The notes beneath the pieces were generated by a model. That model did no database searches. It had not been told where the DNA came from and saw nothing but the letters and a program-made list of their open reading frames with translations. The translations under genes were made by a program, and so were the position numbers. Shown piece after piece: positions 1 to 5,330 of a DNA stretch of 5,330 bases; positions within the stretch are counted from its first letter, which is position 1, and each line of letters begins with the position of its first letter. Origin of the DNA: Desulfobacterales bacterium (GTDB lineage: Bacteria > Desulfobacterota > Desulfobacteria > Desulfobacterales > C00003060); the NCBI GenBank assembly GCA_020347085.1, contig CP070769.1:260888-266217 (forward strand), in the 5' to 3' direction.

Positions 1-491
1 CAGGACTTCCCACAGACAGCTTTGTGTTTGTTGGGTTTGCACCGCGCAAATCTGCCAAACGCAAGCAACTCCTGGAAAGACTGAAAGAAGAACCCAGAAC
101 CCTGATTTTCTATGAATCGCCTAAACGGCTCGTGGGCCTGATGCGAGAAATTGTCGGTCTGATAGGAGACCGAAGCGCGGTTGTGGCCCGGGAACTGACG
201 AAGATTCATGAGGAAATCCTGAGAGGACCATTAAGTAATATACTGGAGACGTTGGAGGATCGTCCTTCCCTGAAAGGGGAATATACGCTCCTTGTGGGAG
301 GCTGCGAACAGGGCAAAGAATTCGATCGGGAAGTGCTCCTAAACGATCTCAGACGGCTGCGCTTCGAGACAGGCCGCCCTTTATCGGATCTGACCAAAGA
401 GGTTGCTAGAAAATACGGTCTTTCGAAGAAGGTCGTCTATGAGGAAGCCCTGAAGCTAAAAAAAGGGGGTCGTATTGCTTCAGAGGATTGA
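1..491 (+). CDS. rsmI: 16S rRNA (cytidine(1402)-2'-O)-methyltransferase RsmI, C-terminal part (5' end outside window)
   Basis: RsmI uses S-adenosylmethionine to methylate the 2'-hydroxyl of C1402 in the decoding centre of 16S rRNA; it is a cytoplasmic SAM-dependent enzyme of the tetrapyrrole-methylase fold. The frame is open from the left edge: codons from position 3 read GLPTDSFVFVGFAPRKSAKR, the conserved RsmI block. It is followed by LIFYESPKRL, RELTKIHEEI and KGEYTLLVGG, all family landmarks. The last ~45 residues (LSDLTKEVARKYGLSKKVVY) match the small helix-turn-helix-like domain at the RsmI C-terminus. About 162 codons are visible. The family is usually near 275-290 residues, so roughly 110-125 N-terminal residues, including the first part of the catalytic domain, are missing to the left. 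The GTG at 24 lies inside the conserved block and is not the start. The gene converges on comEC, 74 bases away. No frameshift is seen. Confidence 0.95.
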   Translation, partial: GLPTDSFVFVGFAPRKSAKRKQLLERLKEEPRTLIFYESPKRLVGLMREIVGLIGDRSAVVARELTKIHEEILRGPLSNILETLEDRPSLKGEYTLLVGGCEQGKEFDREVLLNDLRRLRFETGRPLSDLTKEVARKYGLSKKVVYEEALKLKKGGRIASED

Positions 492-494
492 AGC

Positions 495-546
495 TCCCCG
501 CAGCCCCGATAAATCCCGACATATCGGGACAAATCGGGAATGGGGA
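495..546. terminator. Nested inverted repeat between convergent genes, candidate bidirectional terminator
   Basis: Three stacked inverted-repeat arms lie in the gap between the rsmI stop (491) and the comEC stop (566). The inner stem TCCCGA (514-519) pairs with TCGGGA (524-529) over a CATA loop. The middle stem CCCGAT (505-510) pairs with ATCGGG (533-538) across a 3x3 interior loop. The outer stem TCCCC (495-499) pairs with GGGGA (542-546). The structure begins 4 bases after rsmI and 20 bases after comEC, where a shared terminator is expected. Neither side is followed by a T-run, so it is not a textbook intrinsic terminator. It may act with Rho, protect 3' ends, or be a dispersed palindromic repeat. 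The inverted repeat is certain; its function is inferred. Confidence 0.5.
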
Positions 547-565
547 ATGCGCTCACTGTTGCAGC

Positions 566-3010
566 TCAAAGGAAGGGCTTAGCATTGAGATGCTTGCCGT
601 CCGTGGTTATGGCGATCGCGCCTTGACGGTCAGTACGAAATATTTGACATCTCAGAGCTTCGTAGCGCTTGAGAATATTCTGCCGGGGCATTCCGAATAT
701 GTTCCTCCATCCTGATGATATAATTGCTATTTCGGGCTCAACGCATTTTAGAAATATGGGGGTGCTTGAGCCCCCGCTTCCGTGGTGAGGCACCAGGAGT
801 ATGGTGCTCCTAAGGTTCTCGCAGTCAAAGGATATGAGTTCCTCTTCTGCCTCAGTCCCGATGTCTCCCGGCAGTAGAAATGATACATCTTGAAAGGAAA
901 TTTTTAACACCAGAGAGTTATTATTCGCGGTACGCCAGCCATCCTTGGCTCTCCGCTCCAAGAAGTCCAGGGGGGGATAAATGGCCTCAAACCGAACCCC
1001 ATGAATCATTCGCGGTGAAAGGAGATCTCTTGGTCCAAGGACACGGATACCCTTTTCTGCAATGATGTCAAGGAAATCTCGGTAGGGCTCGGTATCGGCA
1101 GGCTCCTGGTTCATCCACACCTCCTGGACATTGAAGTGCCGGGCAATGAACAATAGGCCGTTCAAATGGTCCGGGTGGGGATGAGAAAGGACCAAAATTT
1201 CAACGGTAGCAATTTTTTTCCTCCATAAAAACGGCCCAACCACCCGAGCACCTACATCGAAACGATTGTTGTAGAATCCACCGCCGTCCACAAGTACACA
1301 TGGGCCTCCGGGCAGTTCCACGAGCGCAGAACTCCCCTGCCCCACATCAATCTGCGTCATGGTCAATTCACGACGGCCGAACCGCTCGCTGACCCAAAGG
1401 CCTACATCTGCCAAACCAACCAGTGCAAGGCCGATTAGCACGACCCTTGCCCGGCGTGTTCTCCGGCAGTTCACGATGGCCCACGCCAGGGCATAGTAAA
1501 GTCCAATCTCTATCAAGGTGGGCGTTACCGTCCTAACCGCGGCAAACGGCCACTTTGAAAAGAAAATGCCCAAGCCCAGGCTTGCTTCTAGGGTGAGGGC
1601 CGCCGCCTTCATGACCCACAGTGCCATGGTGGTACCAAGGGGGAGCAGCAGGACAGCCAGGAGCCCCACCGGCACGACCAGAAATCCAATCAAAGGGACC
1701 AAGAAACAATTGGTCAGAATCCCGATGAGAGATATCTGGTTGAAATGATACAGCGTTATGGGAAGCGTGCCCAGGATGGCAGCCGCGCTAACAAAGAGAA
1801 AAAGGGCCAGCTTTGTGTAAACGGTAGGCGGGCGTCTCCTGAGTTCAACGACCCATGGAAGGTGCTCCATTATATAGAGAATGGCGAATACAGCGGTAAA
1901 CGAAAGTTGAAAAGAAATCTCGAACAGGGCCGTGGGGTTTATGATCAGGATCACAAGGGCGGCCACAGCGAGGGTGTTGATGGTGTCTCTTTCCCGTTCA
2001 AATAGCAAAGCCATCAAGAAGACTGTTACCATGATGACAGCGCGTTGCGTGGCAGGGGACATTCCGGCCAAAAACCCATAAAACAGGACAGGAAACATAC
2101 TGAGCAGAGCAGCCCCTTTTGTAGACCACGCAGCCAACAAAACCCGTTGGGATCGTGTGAGGATGAACCGGAAACTCAAAAAGGCGAGGGTGGCGACGAT
2201 ACCGATGTGCAGTCCCGAGATGGCTAGCAGATGAGCGGTTCCGGTCCGGCTGAAAACCTCTCTGGTCTTGGGAGAGATCTCACTTCGATCCCCAATGAGG
2301 AGGGCCTTGAGGATTGCCCTCACCTCTTCGGGCCCTTCACCCGTGGCGGTGTCGATCAGGCCGGAGACAGCATGCCTTGCGTGGTCTATGGCGTAACCGA
2401 GCCGGAACATCTTCGCACGGTGCAGCCTGATGACGTAGTTCCCTTTGGAAACAGACGCGGAGACCCAGATGTTGCGAAAGGCCAGATACCGACGATAGTC
2501 AAAACCACCCGGGTTGTTAAAGTTACGAACCTGCTTCAATCTTGCAAAACACGCCACCCGGTCGCGTGAGCGCAGACCGGCTAAAGGCTCGTAAATCGTT
2601 ATTCGGATGGTACCTCTTACCTTGTAAAAAAGGCCTTTCCTTGAGAGGGATTCTGCTTTGAGTTTGATGCGCGTTCGTTCGGGGAATCGTTCTGGATCGC
2701 CATCTACTGTACCGATTATGTGCCAGCGCCTGCCATCAACAAAATGGGATACATGGTTTGCCGGAAGTCGTGGAGAAACCCAGCTTTGCAAGCTCCAATA
2801 GCCAAGGGCGAAGAAGAGAAAAGGGAGCAGCAAGAAGGCCTTTTGCCCTTTCCAGACAAAGAGAAGGGTAGATACGAAGGCAACGGTAACAATAAGAAAC
2901 ACAGCGGAAAGGTTGGGCAGGAAAAGGCCCGCGACAATTCCGGTTATCAGCGCCAACAACAGAGGAATGAGGGGCCTGGCATAAACCTGTGACGAATTAC
3001 CTACATGCAT
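566..3010 (-). CDS. comEC: ComEC/Rec2-family DNA internalization (competence) membrane channel with metallo-beta-lactamase domain
   Basis: ComEC moves one strand of incoming DNA across the inner membrane during natural transformation. The 814-residue product has the full three-part architecture. An N-terminal membrane and DUF4131/OB-fold region spans about 10-190, with NNPGGFDYRRYLA at 166-177. The polytopic competence domain spans about 228-515, with ALLIGDRSEI near 236-245, the hallmark TGTAHLLAISGLHIG at 256-270 and SPATQRAVIM at 318-327. A C-terminal metallo-beta-lactamase domain spans about 549-805: QIDVGQGSSA, VDGGG, the metal motif HPHPDH at 610-615, LLPGDIG at 712-718 and VPHHGSGGSS at 740-749. 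About a dozen hydrophobic segments are visible. Length is normal and no key metal motif is lost. An in-frame TAA lies three codons upstream of the chosen ATG, fixing the longest possible start. It follows murA by 43 bases, so co-transcription is likely. Many non-transformable bacteria carry comEC, so competence itself is not shown. Confidence 0.95.
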   Translation of the reverse strand: MHVGNSSQVYARPLIPLLLALITGIVAGLFLPNLSAVFLIVTVAFVSTLLFVWKGQKAFLLLPFLFFALGYWSLQSWVSPRLPANHVSHFVDGRRWHIIGTVDGDPERFPERTRIKLKAESLSRKGLFYKVRGTIRITIYEPLAGLRSRDRVACFARLKQVRNFNNPGGFDYRRYLAFRNIWVSASVSKGNYVIRLHRAKMFRLGYAIDHARHAVSGLIDTATGEGPEEVRAILKALLIGDRSEISPKTREVFSRTGTAHLLAISGLHIGIVATLAFLSFRFILTRSQRVLLAAWSTKGAALLSMFPVLFYGFLAGMSPATQRAVIMVTVFLMALLFERERDTINTLAVAALVILIINPTALFEISFQLSFTAVFAILYIMEHLPWVVELRRRPPTVYTKLALFLFVSAAAILGTLPITLYHFNQISLIGILTNCFLVPLIGFLVVPVGLLAVLLLPLGTTMALWVMKAAALTLEASLGLGIFFSKWPFAAVRTVTPTLIEIGLYYALAWAIVNCRRTRRARVVLIGLALVGLADVGLWVSERFGRRELTMTQIDVGQGSSALVELPGGPCVLVDGGGFYNNRFDVGARVVGPFLWRKKIATVEILVLSHPHPDHLNGLLFIARHFNVQEVWMNQEPADTEPYRDFLDIIAEKGIRVLGPRDLLSPRMIHGVRFEAIYPPLDFLERRAKDGWRTANNNSLVLKISFQDVSFLLPGDIGTEAEEELISFDCENLRSTILLVPHHGSGGSSTPIFLKCVEPEIAIISSGWRNIFGMPRQNILKRYEALRCQIFRTDRQGAIAITTDGKHLNAKPFL

Positions 3011-3024
3011 GTCAGTTTAGACGG

Positions 3025-3028
3025 CTCC
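3025..3028 (-). promoter_or_regulatory. Weak, distant Shine-Dalgarno candidate (GGAG) for comEC
   Basis: On the - strand GGAG is the only purine-rich match in the 43-base murA-comEC gap. It lies 14 bases from the comEC ATG, further than the usual 5-9. It also sits in the 7-base loop of a 4-bp hairpin (GACG at 3020-3023 with CGTC at 3031-3034 on the + strand). Initiation is therefore probably inefficient or dependent on ribosomes arriving from murA. The motif is seen; its use is inferred. Confidence 0.3.
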
Positions 3029-3053
3029 GGCGTCCCGCATGACCACTTTTCCA

Positions 3054-4310
3054 CTACTCCGGAACCCGCCACAAATGCCCGCCCAGTTGGGCCAACTTTT
3101 TCTCGATCGATTCATAGCCCCGATCGATATGATAAACCCGGGAAACCTCCGTTGTTCCCTCTGCGGCCAGCCCTGCCAGGATCAGCGAAGCGCTTGCCCT
3201 GAGGTCCGTGGCCATCACTGGCGCCCCAGTCAGGCGCTGCCCACCCCTAACCACAGCGGAAGTGCCTGACACCGTTATGTCTGCGCCCATGCGTTGAATT
3301 TCACTGACATGAATGAACCGATTCTCAAAGATGGTCTCAGAGATCACACTTAAGCCATTGGCCAAACACATCAGCACCATGAACTGAGCCTGCATGTCCG
3401 TGGGGAATCCTGGATAGGGAAGGGTCTTAACATCTGTGCTGAGAATCGTTTCTGCGCCTGTGACGCGAAGGCCATCGGCCTCTTGTTCAACCGTGATGCC
3501 TGCTTGTCTGAGCTTGTTGATGATGGCCTGAAGGTGGTTGGGTACACAGCCTTGAATCTTAATATTGCCACGGGTCACCCCTGCGGCTATCATGAACGTG
3601 CCGGTCTCTATGCGGTCGGGGATAATAGTAGAGGAGGTCGGGTTAAGAGCCTCGACCCCTGTTATCTTGATGACCGGTGTACCTGCGCCCGTGATCCGGG
3701 CACCCATCCGGTTTAAGACCTCTGCCAAGGCCACGACCTCAGGCTCACGGGCGGCATTCCTCAAGATGGTATGTCCTTCGGCTAGCACAGCAGCCATCAT
3801 GAGGTTTTCTGTTCCGGTTACCGTTGAAATGTCAAAATAGATCTCAGCTCCTTTGAGTGAAGGGGCCTCAGCTTCGATATAGCCCTCCTTGAGTGAGATC
3901 AGGGCCCCAAGTTCTTCCAAACCCTTGAGGTGGAGGTTGATGGGGCGGGCACCGATAGCACAGCCTCCTGGTAGAGACACCCGAGCACGTCCAAGGCGAG
4001 CCAGCAACGGCCCCAAGACCAGGACCGAGGCGCGCATGGTTCGGACCAGATCATAGGGGGCCTCATGGCTATTCAACCCGCTGGCGTCTATCTTGACCAC
4101 GCTTCCGCTGGTGTCGACCTTGGCCCCTAGATCCGTTAGCAATTTCTTGATCGTTCTAATATCTCTGAGGTCGGGCACATTATCAAAGGTGTTCCATCCC
4201 TCGGTGAGAAGGGCGGAGACCAAGATCGGAAGAGCTGCGTTCTTCGCACCGCTGACGGTCACCGAGCCCTCTAAGCGGTGGCTCCCTTCAATTACGATTT
4301 TTTGCATCAT
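3054..4310 (-). CDS. murA: UDP-N-acetylglucosamine 1-carboxyvinyltransferase MurA
   Basis: MurA transfers the enolpyruvyl group of phosphoenolpyruvate to the 3'-OH of UDP-GlcNAc, the first committed step of peptidoglycan synthesis, in the cytoplasm. The 418-residue length is typical. Visible family residues include SGAKNAALPIL (K23-N24, equivalent to E. coli K22-N23), RASVLVLGP (R93), and the active-site loop LPGGCAIGARPIN with catalytic Cys117 (E. coli C115). The presence of this Cys predicts fosfomycin sensitivity of the enzyme, unlike Cys-to-Asp forms. FPTDMQAQF contains D305, TDLRASASL contains D369 and R371, and HIDRGYE near the C-terminus contains R397. Two adjacent ATGs (4310 and 4307) could start it. 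The first overlaps the upstream stop by 4 bases (ATGA), the second by 1 base. No clear Shine-Dalgarno precedes either, so translational coupling to the LolA-like gene is likely. comEC follows after 43 bases. Confidence 0.98.
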   Translation of the reverse strand: MMQKIVIEGSHRLEGSVTVSGAKNAALPILVSALLTEGWNTFDNVPDLRDIRTIKKLLTDLGAKVDTSGSVVKIDASGLNSHEAPYDLVRTMRASVLVLGPLLARLGRARVSLPGGCAIGARPINLHLKGLEELGALISLKEGYIEAEAPSLKGAEIYFDISTVTGTENLMMAAVLAEGHTILRNAAREPEVVALAEVLNRMGARITGAGTPVIKITGVEALNPTSSTIIPDRIETGTFMIAAGVTRGNIKIQGCVPNHLQAIINKLRQAGITVEQEADGLRVTGAETILSTDVKTLPYPGFPTDMQAQFMVLMCLANGLSVISETIFENRFIHVSEIQRMGADITVSGTSAVVRGGQRLTGAPVMATDLRASASLILAGLAAEGTTEVSRVYHIDRGYESIEKKLAQLGGHLWRVPE

Positions 4311-5158
4311 TCAAAGGACTTTGAAAAATCCCTGATAGACTTCTGGACTTCATCCAGGTCGGATGTGGGTAGAGGTGGTGGTTCGGTAGAAGCCATTGGC
4401 TGATACACCGTTTTCAGATAGGCAATATCGAATAACTGATCGGGTATCTCTGGGTTGATTCTAAAAGTCTTTAACACGTACATCTTGACCAGCCCGCCAT
4501 CCTTGTAAAACATTATGTGTCCCGGGTACCACCTGTCCTTGTCCAAGGACAGGTAGTCGGCATACTCGATTTCTTCCAAACCCGTACCATCTGAAGCGGC
4601 ACCTCTTATAATATATCTTATTGGCCTGAAGGTATCCTTTTCGATCCACGCCTGAGGCACAGATTCATCAGGATAATTGGCCCCGATGACATAAGCAGTT
4701 TTGTTCTTGTACCTTCCAAGACTGACAAAATCAAGATTCACATCCAATTGAGACAGTCGATTCAGCAAGAGATCTTCCTGTCGGAACAACAAAAGGTCTT
4801 TAAAGTGGTCAAAGGGATCTTCTGCCTCTGCAACAATCTTGCCGTTTATTACAAAGATGGCCCCGTCAGGACCAACAACACCAACCTGCTCGCCCCCTGG
4901 TGTGCTTACTTCGCACCTGAACTGATCAGGATACTGGTAGTAGAGGGTCTCATCGAGCTCGCTCATCCCCCCCTCAAGGGTCGGGTCGTAGATGACGGTC
5001 TTTTGCAATACCACAAGCGTGCGAACGGAACCAAACTGCTTAACCATAAAGTTAAGGATCTGTTTAGCCGGCAGAACATAAGAATGGCTGGCCGCAGCCA
5101 ACCCAAAGACGATGAAGGCACAAAGAAGGCGTGAGCCAAGGCGTTTTGAGGAAATCAT
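4307..5158 (-). CDS. Exported LolA-like protein (outer-membrane lipoprotein-sorting fold), function unassigned
   Basis: The 283-residue product starts with a Sec-type signal: basic SSKRLGSR, a hydrophobic stretch LLCAFIVFGLAAA (11-23), and a probable cleavage after the ASHS region near 23-26. The Cys at 13 is inside the hydrophobic core and not in a lipobox, so a soluble periplasmic protein is expected. The mature part resembles LolA/LolB-like half-barrels: alternating beta strands, ETLYYQYPDQFRCEV (70-84), GPDGAIFVINGK (96-107), a central AWIEKDTFRPIRYII (170-184), EEIEYADY (195-202), WYPGHIMFY (210-218) and the typical end INPEIPDQLFDI (234-245). A Pro-rich, charged tail (about 255-283) follows. 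It is longer than classical LolA (~200 residues), so it is better called a LolA-like family member that may bind lipoprotein or lipid. It is the first gene of the run lolA-like, murA, comEC. ATG 5158 is the only start that keeps the signal peptide. Confidence 0.75.
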   Translation of the reverse strand: MISSKRLGSRLLCAFIVFGLAAASHSYVLPAKQILNFMVKQFGSVRTLVVLQKTVIYDPTLEGGMSELDETLYYQYPDQFRCEVSTPGGEQVGVVGPDGAIFVINGKIVAEAEDPFDHFKDLLLFRQEDLLLNRLSQLDVNLDFVSLGRYKNKTAYVIGANYPDESVPQAWIEKDTFRPIRYIIRGAASDGTGLEEIEYADYLSLDKDRWYPGHIMFYKDGGLVKMYVLKTFRINPEIPDQLFDIAYLKTVYQPMASTEPPPLPTSDLDEVQKSIRDFSKSFE

Positions 5159-5164
5159 GTGTCT

Positions 5165-5193
5165 CGTATAACAAAGGGTGCTGATATTTTCAA
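5165..5193 (-). promoter_or_regulatory. Sigma-70-like promoter in front of the LolA-like/murA/comEC run
   Basis: Read on the - strand, TTGAAA (5193-5188; 5 of 6 match to the -35 consensus) is followed by a 17-base spacer and TATACG (5170-5165; 4 of 6 match to the -10). TG stands one base before the -10 hexamer, giving an extended -10 (TGTTATACG). Spacing is optimal. The expected transcription start, about 7 bases past the -10, falls at or next to the A of the ATG at 5158, so the transcript would have little or no leader. The elements are seen; activity is inferred. Confidence 0.55.
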
Positions 5194-5206
5194 CTGAATC
5201 TAGACG

Positions 5207-5214
5207 CCGTACGG
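5207..5214. promoter_or_regulatory. Perfect 8-bp palindrome CCGTACGG upstream of the promoter
   Basis: The palindrome lies 13 bases upstream of the -35 hexamer, centred about 52 bases before the predicted start of transcription. That is a position where an activator could bind. It abuts the larger inverted repeat at 5213-5263. A single 8-bp palindrome can arise by chance, and no regulator family is recognised. Confidence 0.2.
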
Positions 5215-5263
5215 TCCATTTTATGGAGAGGTCGTTTAGCTAGTTTCCATCCATAAATGGCCC
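5213..5263. repeat. Imperfect inverted repeat with 22-base loop
   Basis: The left arm (5213-5227, ending CCATTTTATGGA) pairs with the right arm (5250-5263, TCCATAAATGG then CCC). There are 13 base pairs, with one bulged T and one T-C mismatch, around a 22-base loop. On the + strand the right arm is followed by TTTTGTT (5264-5270), which looks like an intrinsic terminator for rightward transcription. No + strand gene ends here, so it may stop antisense transcription, serve as a regulatory site, or be part of a dispersed intergenic repeat. Confidence 0.4.
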
Positions 5264-5330
5264 TTTTGTTGCCGAGCAACGCTTCGCGCCCGATGAGCGG
5301 CGTTCTCCGCGGGTTTGCGTTTCCGGAGTA
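5264..5330. other. Palindrome-rich right edge, probably non-coding
   Basis: This end holds several small symmetric elements: GTTGC-CGA-GCAAC (5268-5280), GCGG with CCGC (5297-5300 and 5307-5310), CCGCGG (5307-5312) and TCCGGA (5322-5327). All three - strand frames are open from the edge. The longest runs 46 codons to a TGA at 5190 and contains LIGREALLGNKRAIYGWKL. None has a clear start, and lengths like these are expected by chance. The density of symmetric motifs suggests an intergenic repeat element cut by the window edge. A truncated upstream gene cannot be excluded. Confidence 0.25.

Noticed and set aside
24..26. GTG as a possible translation start for the left-edge + strand gene
   Set aside because: The same frame continues upstream to the window edge with the conserved GLPTDSF residues of RsmI, so the GTG is an internal Val codon.
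488..715. A 75-codon + strand frame starting at the rsmI stop and running into the comEC 3' end
   Set aside because: It crosses the terminator-like palindrome and the conserved C-terminus of ComEC in antisense, with no protein-like features.
2231..2569. A 112-codon + strand open frame opposite comEC
   Set aside because: It lies wholly antisense to strongly conserved comEC sequence, shows no recognisable domain, and its composition is that of a reverse-strand shadow.
4748..5134. A 128-codon + strand open frame opposite the LolA-like gene
   Set aside because: It is fully antisense to a gene with a signal peptide, a family-like end and a promoter. No start signal or family resemblance is visible.
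1..5330. CRISPR array, tRNA or rRNA gene, transposase, toxin-antitoxin or phage genes
   Set aside because: No regularly spaced direct repeats, no tRNA-like T-arm sequence, and no recombinase or transposase motifs were seen. All long frames are accounted for by four conserved genes.

Overview
The window is a compact, ordinary stretch of bacterial chromosome of moderate G+C. Four protein genes fill almost all of it: the 3' part of rsmI on the + strand, then comEC, murA and a LolA-like exported protein gene, all on the - strand. The LolA-like lipoprotein-handling fold suggests a Gram-negative, outer-membrane organism. The protein sequences and gene style look like Desulfobacterota (former Deltaproteobacteria), but that placement is an impression, not a demonstrated match.

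Layout: positions 1-491 encode the C-terminal part of RsmI, the 16S rRNA C1402 2'-O-methyltransferase, whose N-terminus lies outside the window. It converges on comEC, and the 74-base gap holds a nested, three-stage inverted repeat (495-546) that probably ends transcription from both sides. Reading leftwards on the - strand from 5158, the order is the LolA-like gene (5158-4307), murA (4310-3054, overlapping the previous stop codon by 4 bases) and comEC (3010-566, 43 bases after murA). The spacing fits a single transcript. A good sigma-70-like promoter (5193-5165) sits directly in front of the first gene. The right edge (5190-5330) is palindrome-rich and probably non-coding.

All three - strand products act at or beyond the cytoplasmic membrane or feed the cell envelope: MurA makes the first committed peptidoglycan precursor, the LolA-like protein is predicted to be periplasmic and possibly to carry lipoprotein or lipid, and ComEC is the inner-membrane channel for DNA uptake. 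Whether they work together beyond sharing a transcript cannot be told from the sequence.

I found no mobile element, CRISPR array, RNA gene, defence system or new multi-gene system. The points worth a second look are small: a promoter placed so that the first mRNA may be leaderless, the lack of canonical ribosome binding sites at all three - strand starts, and two structured non-coding patches.
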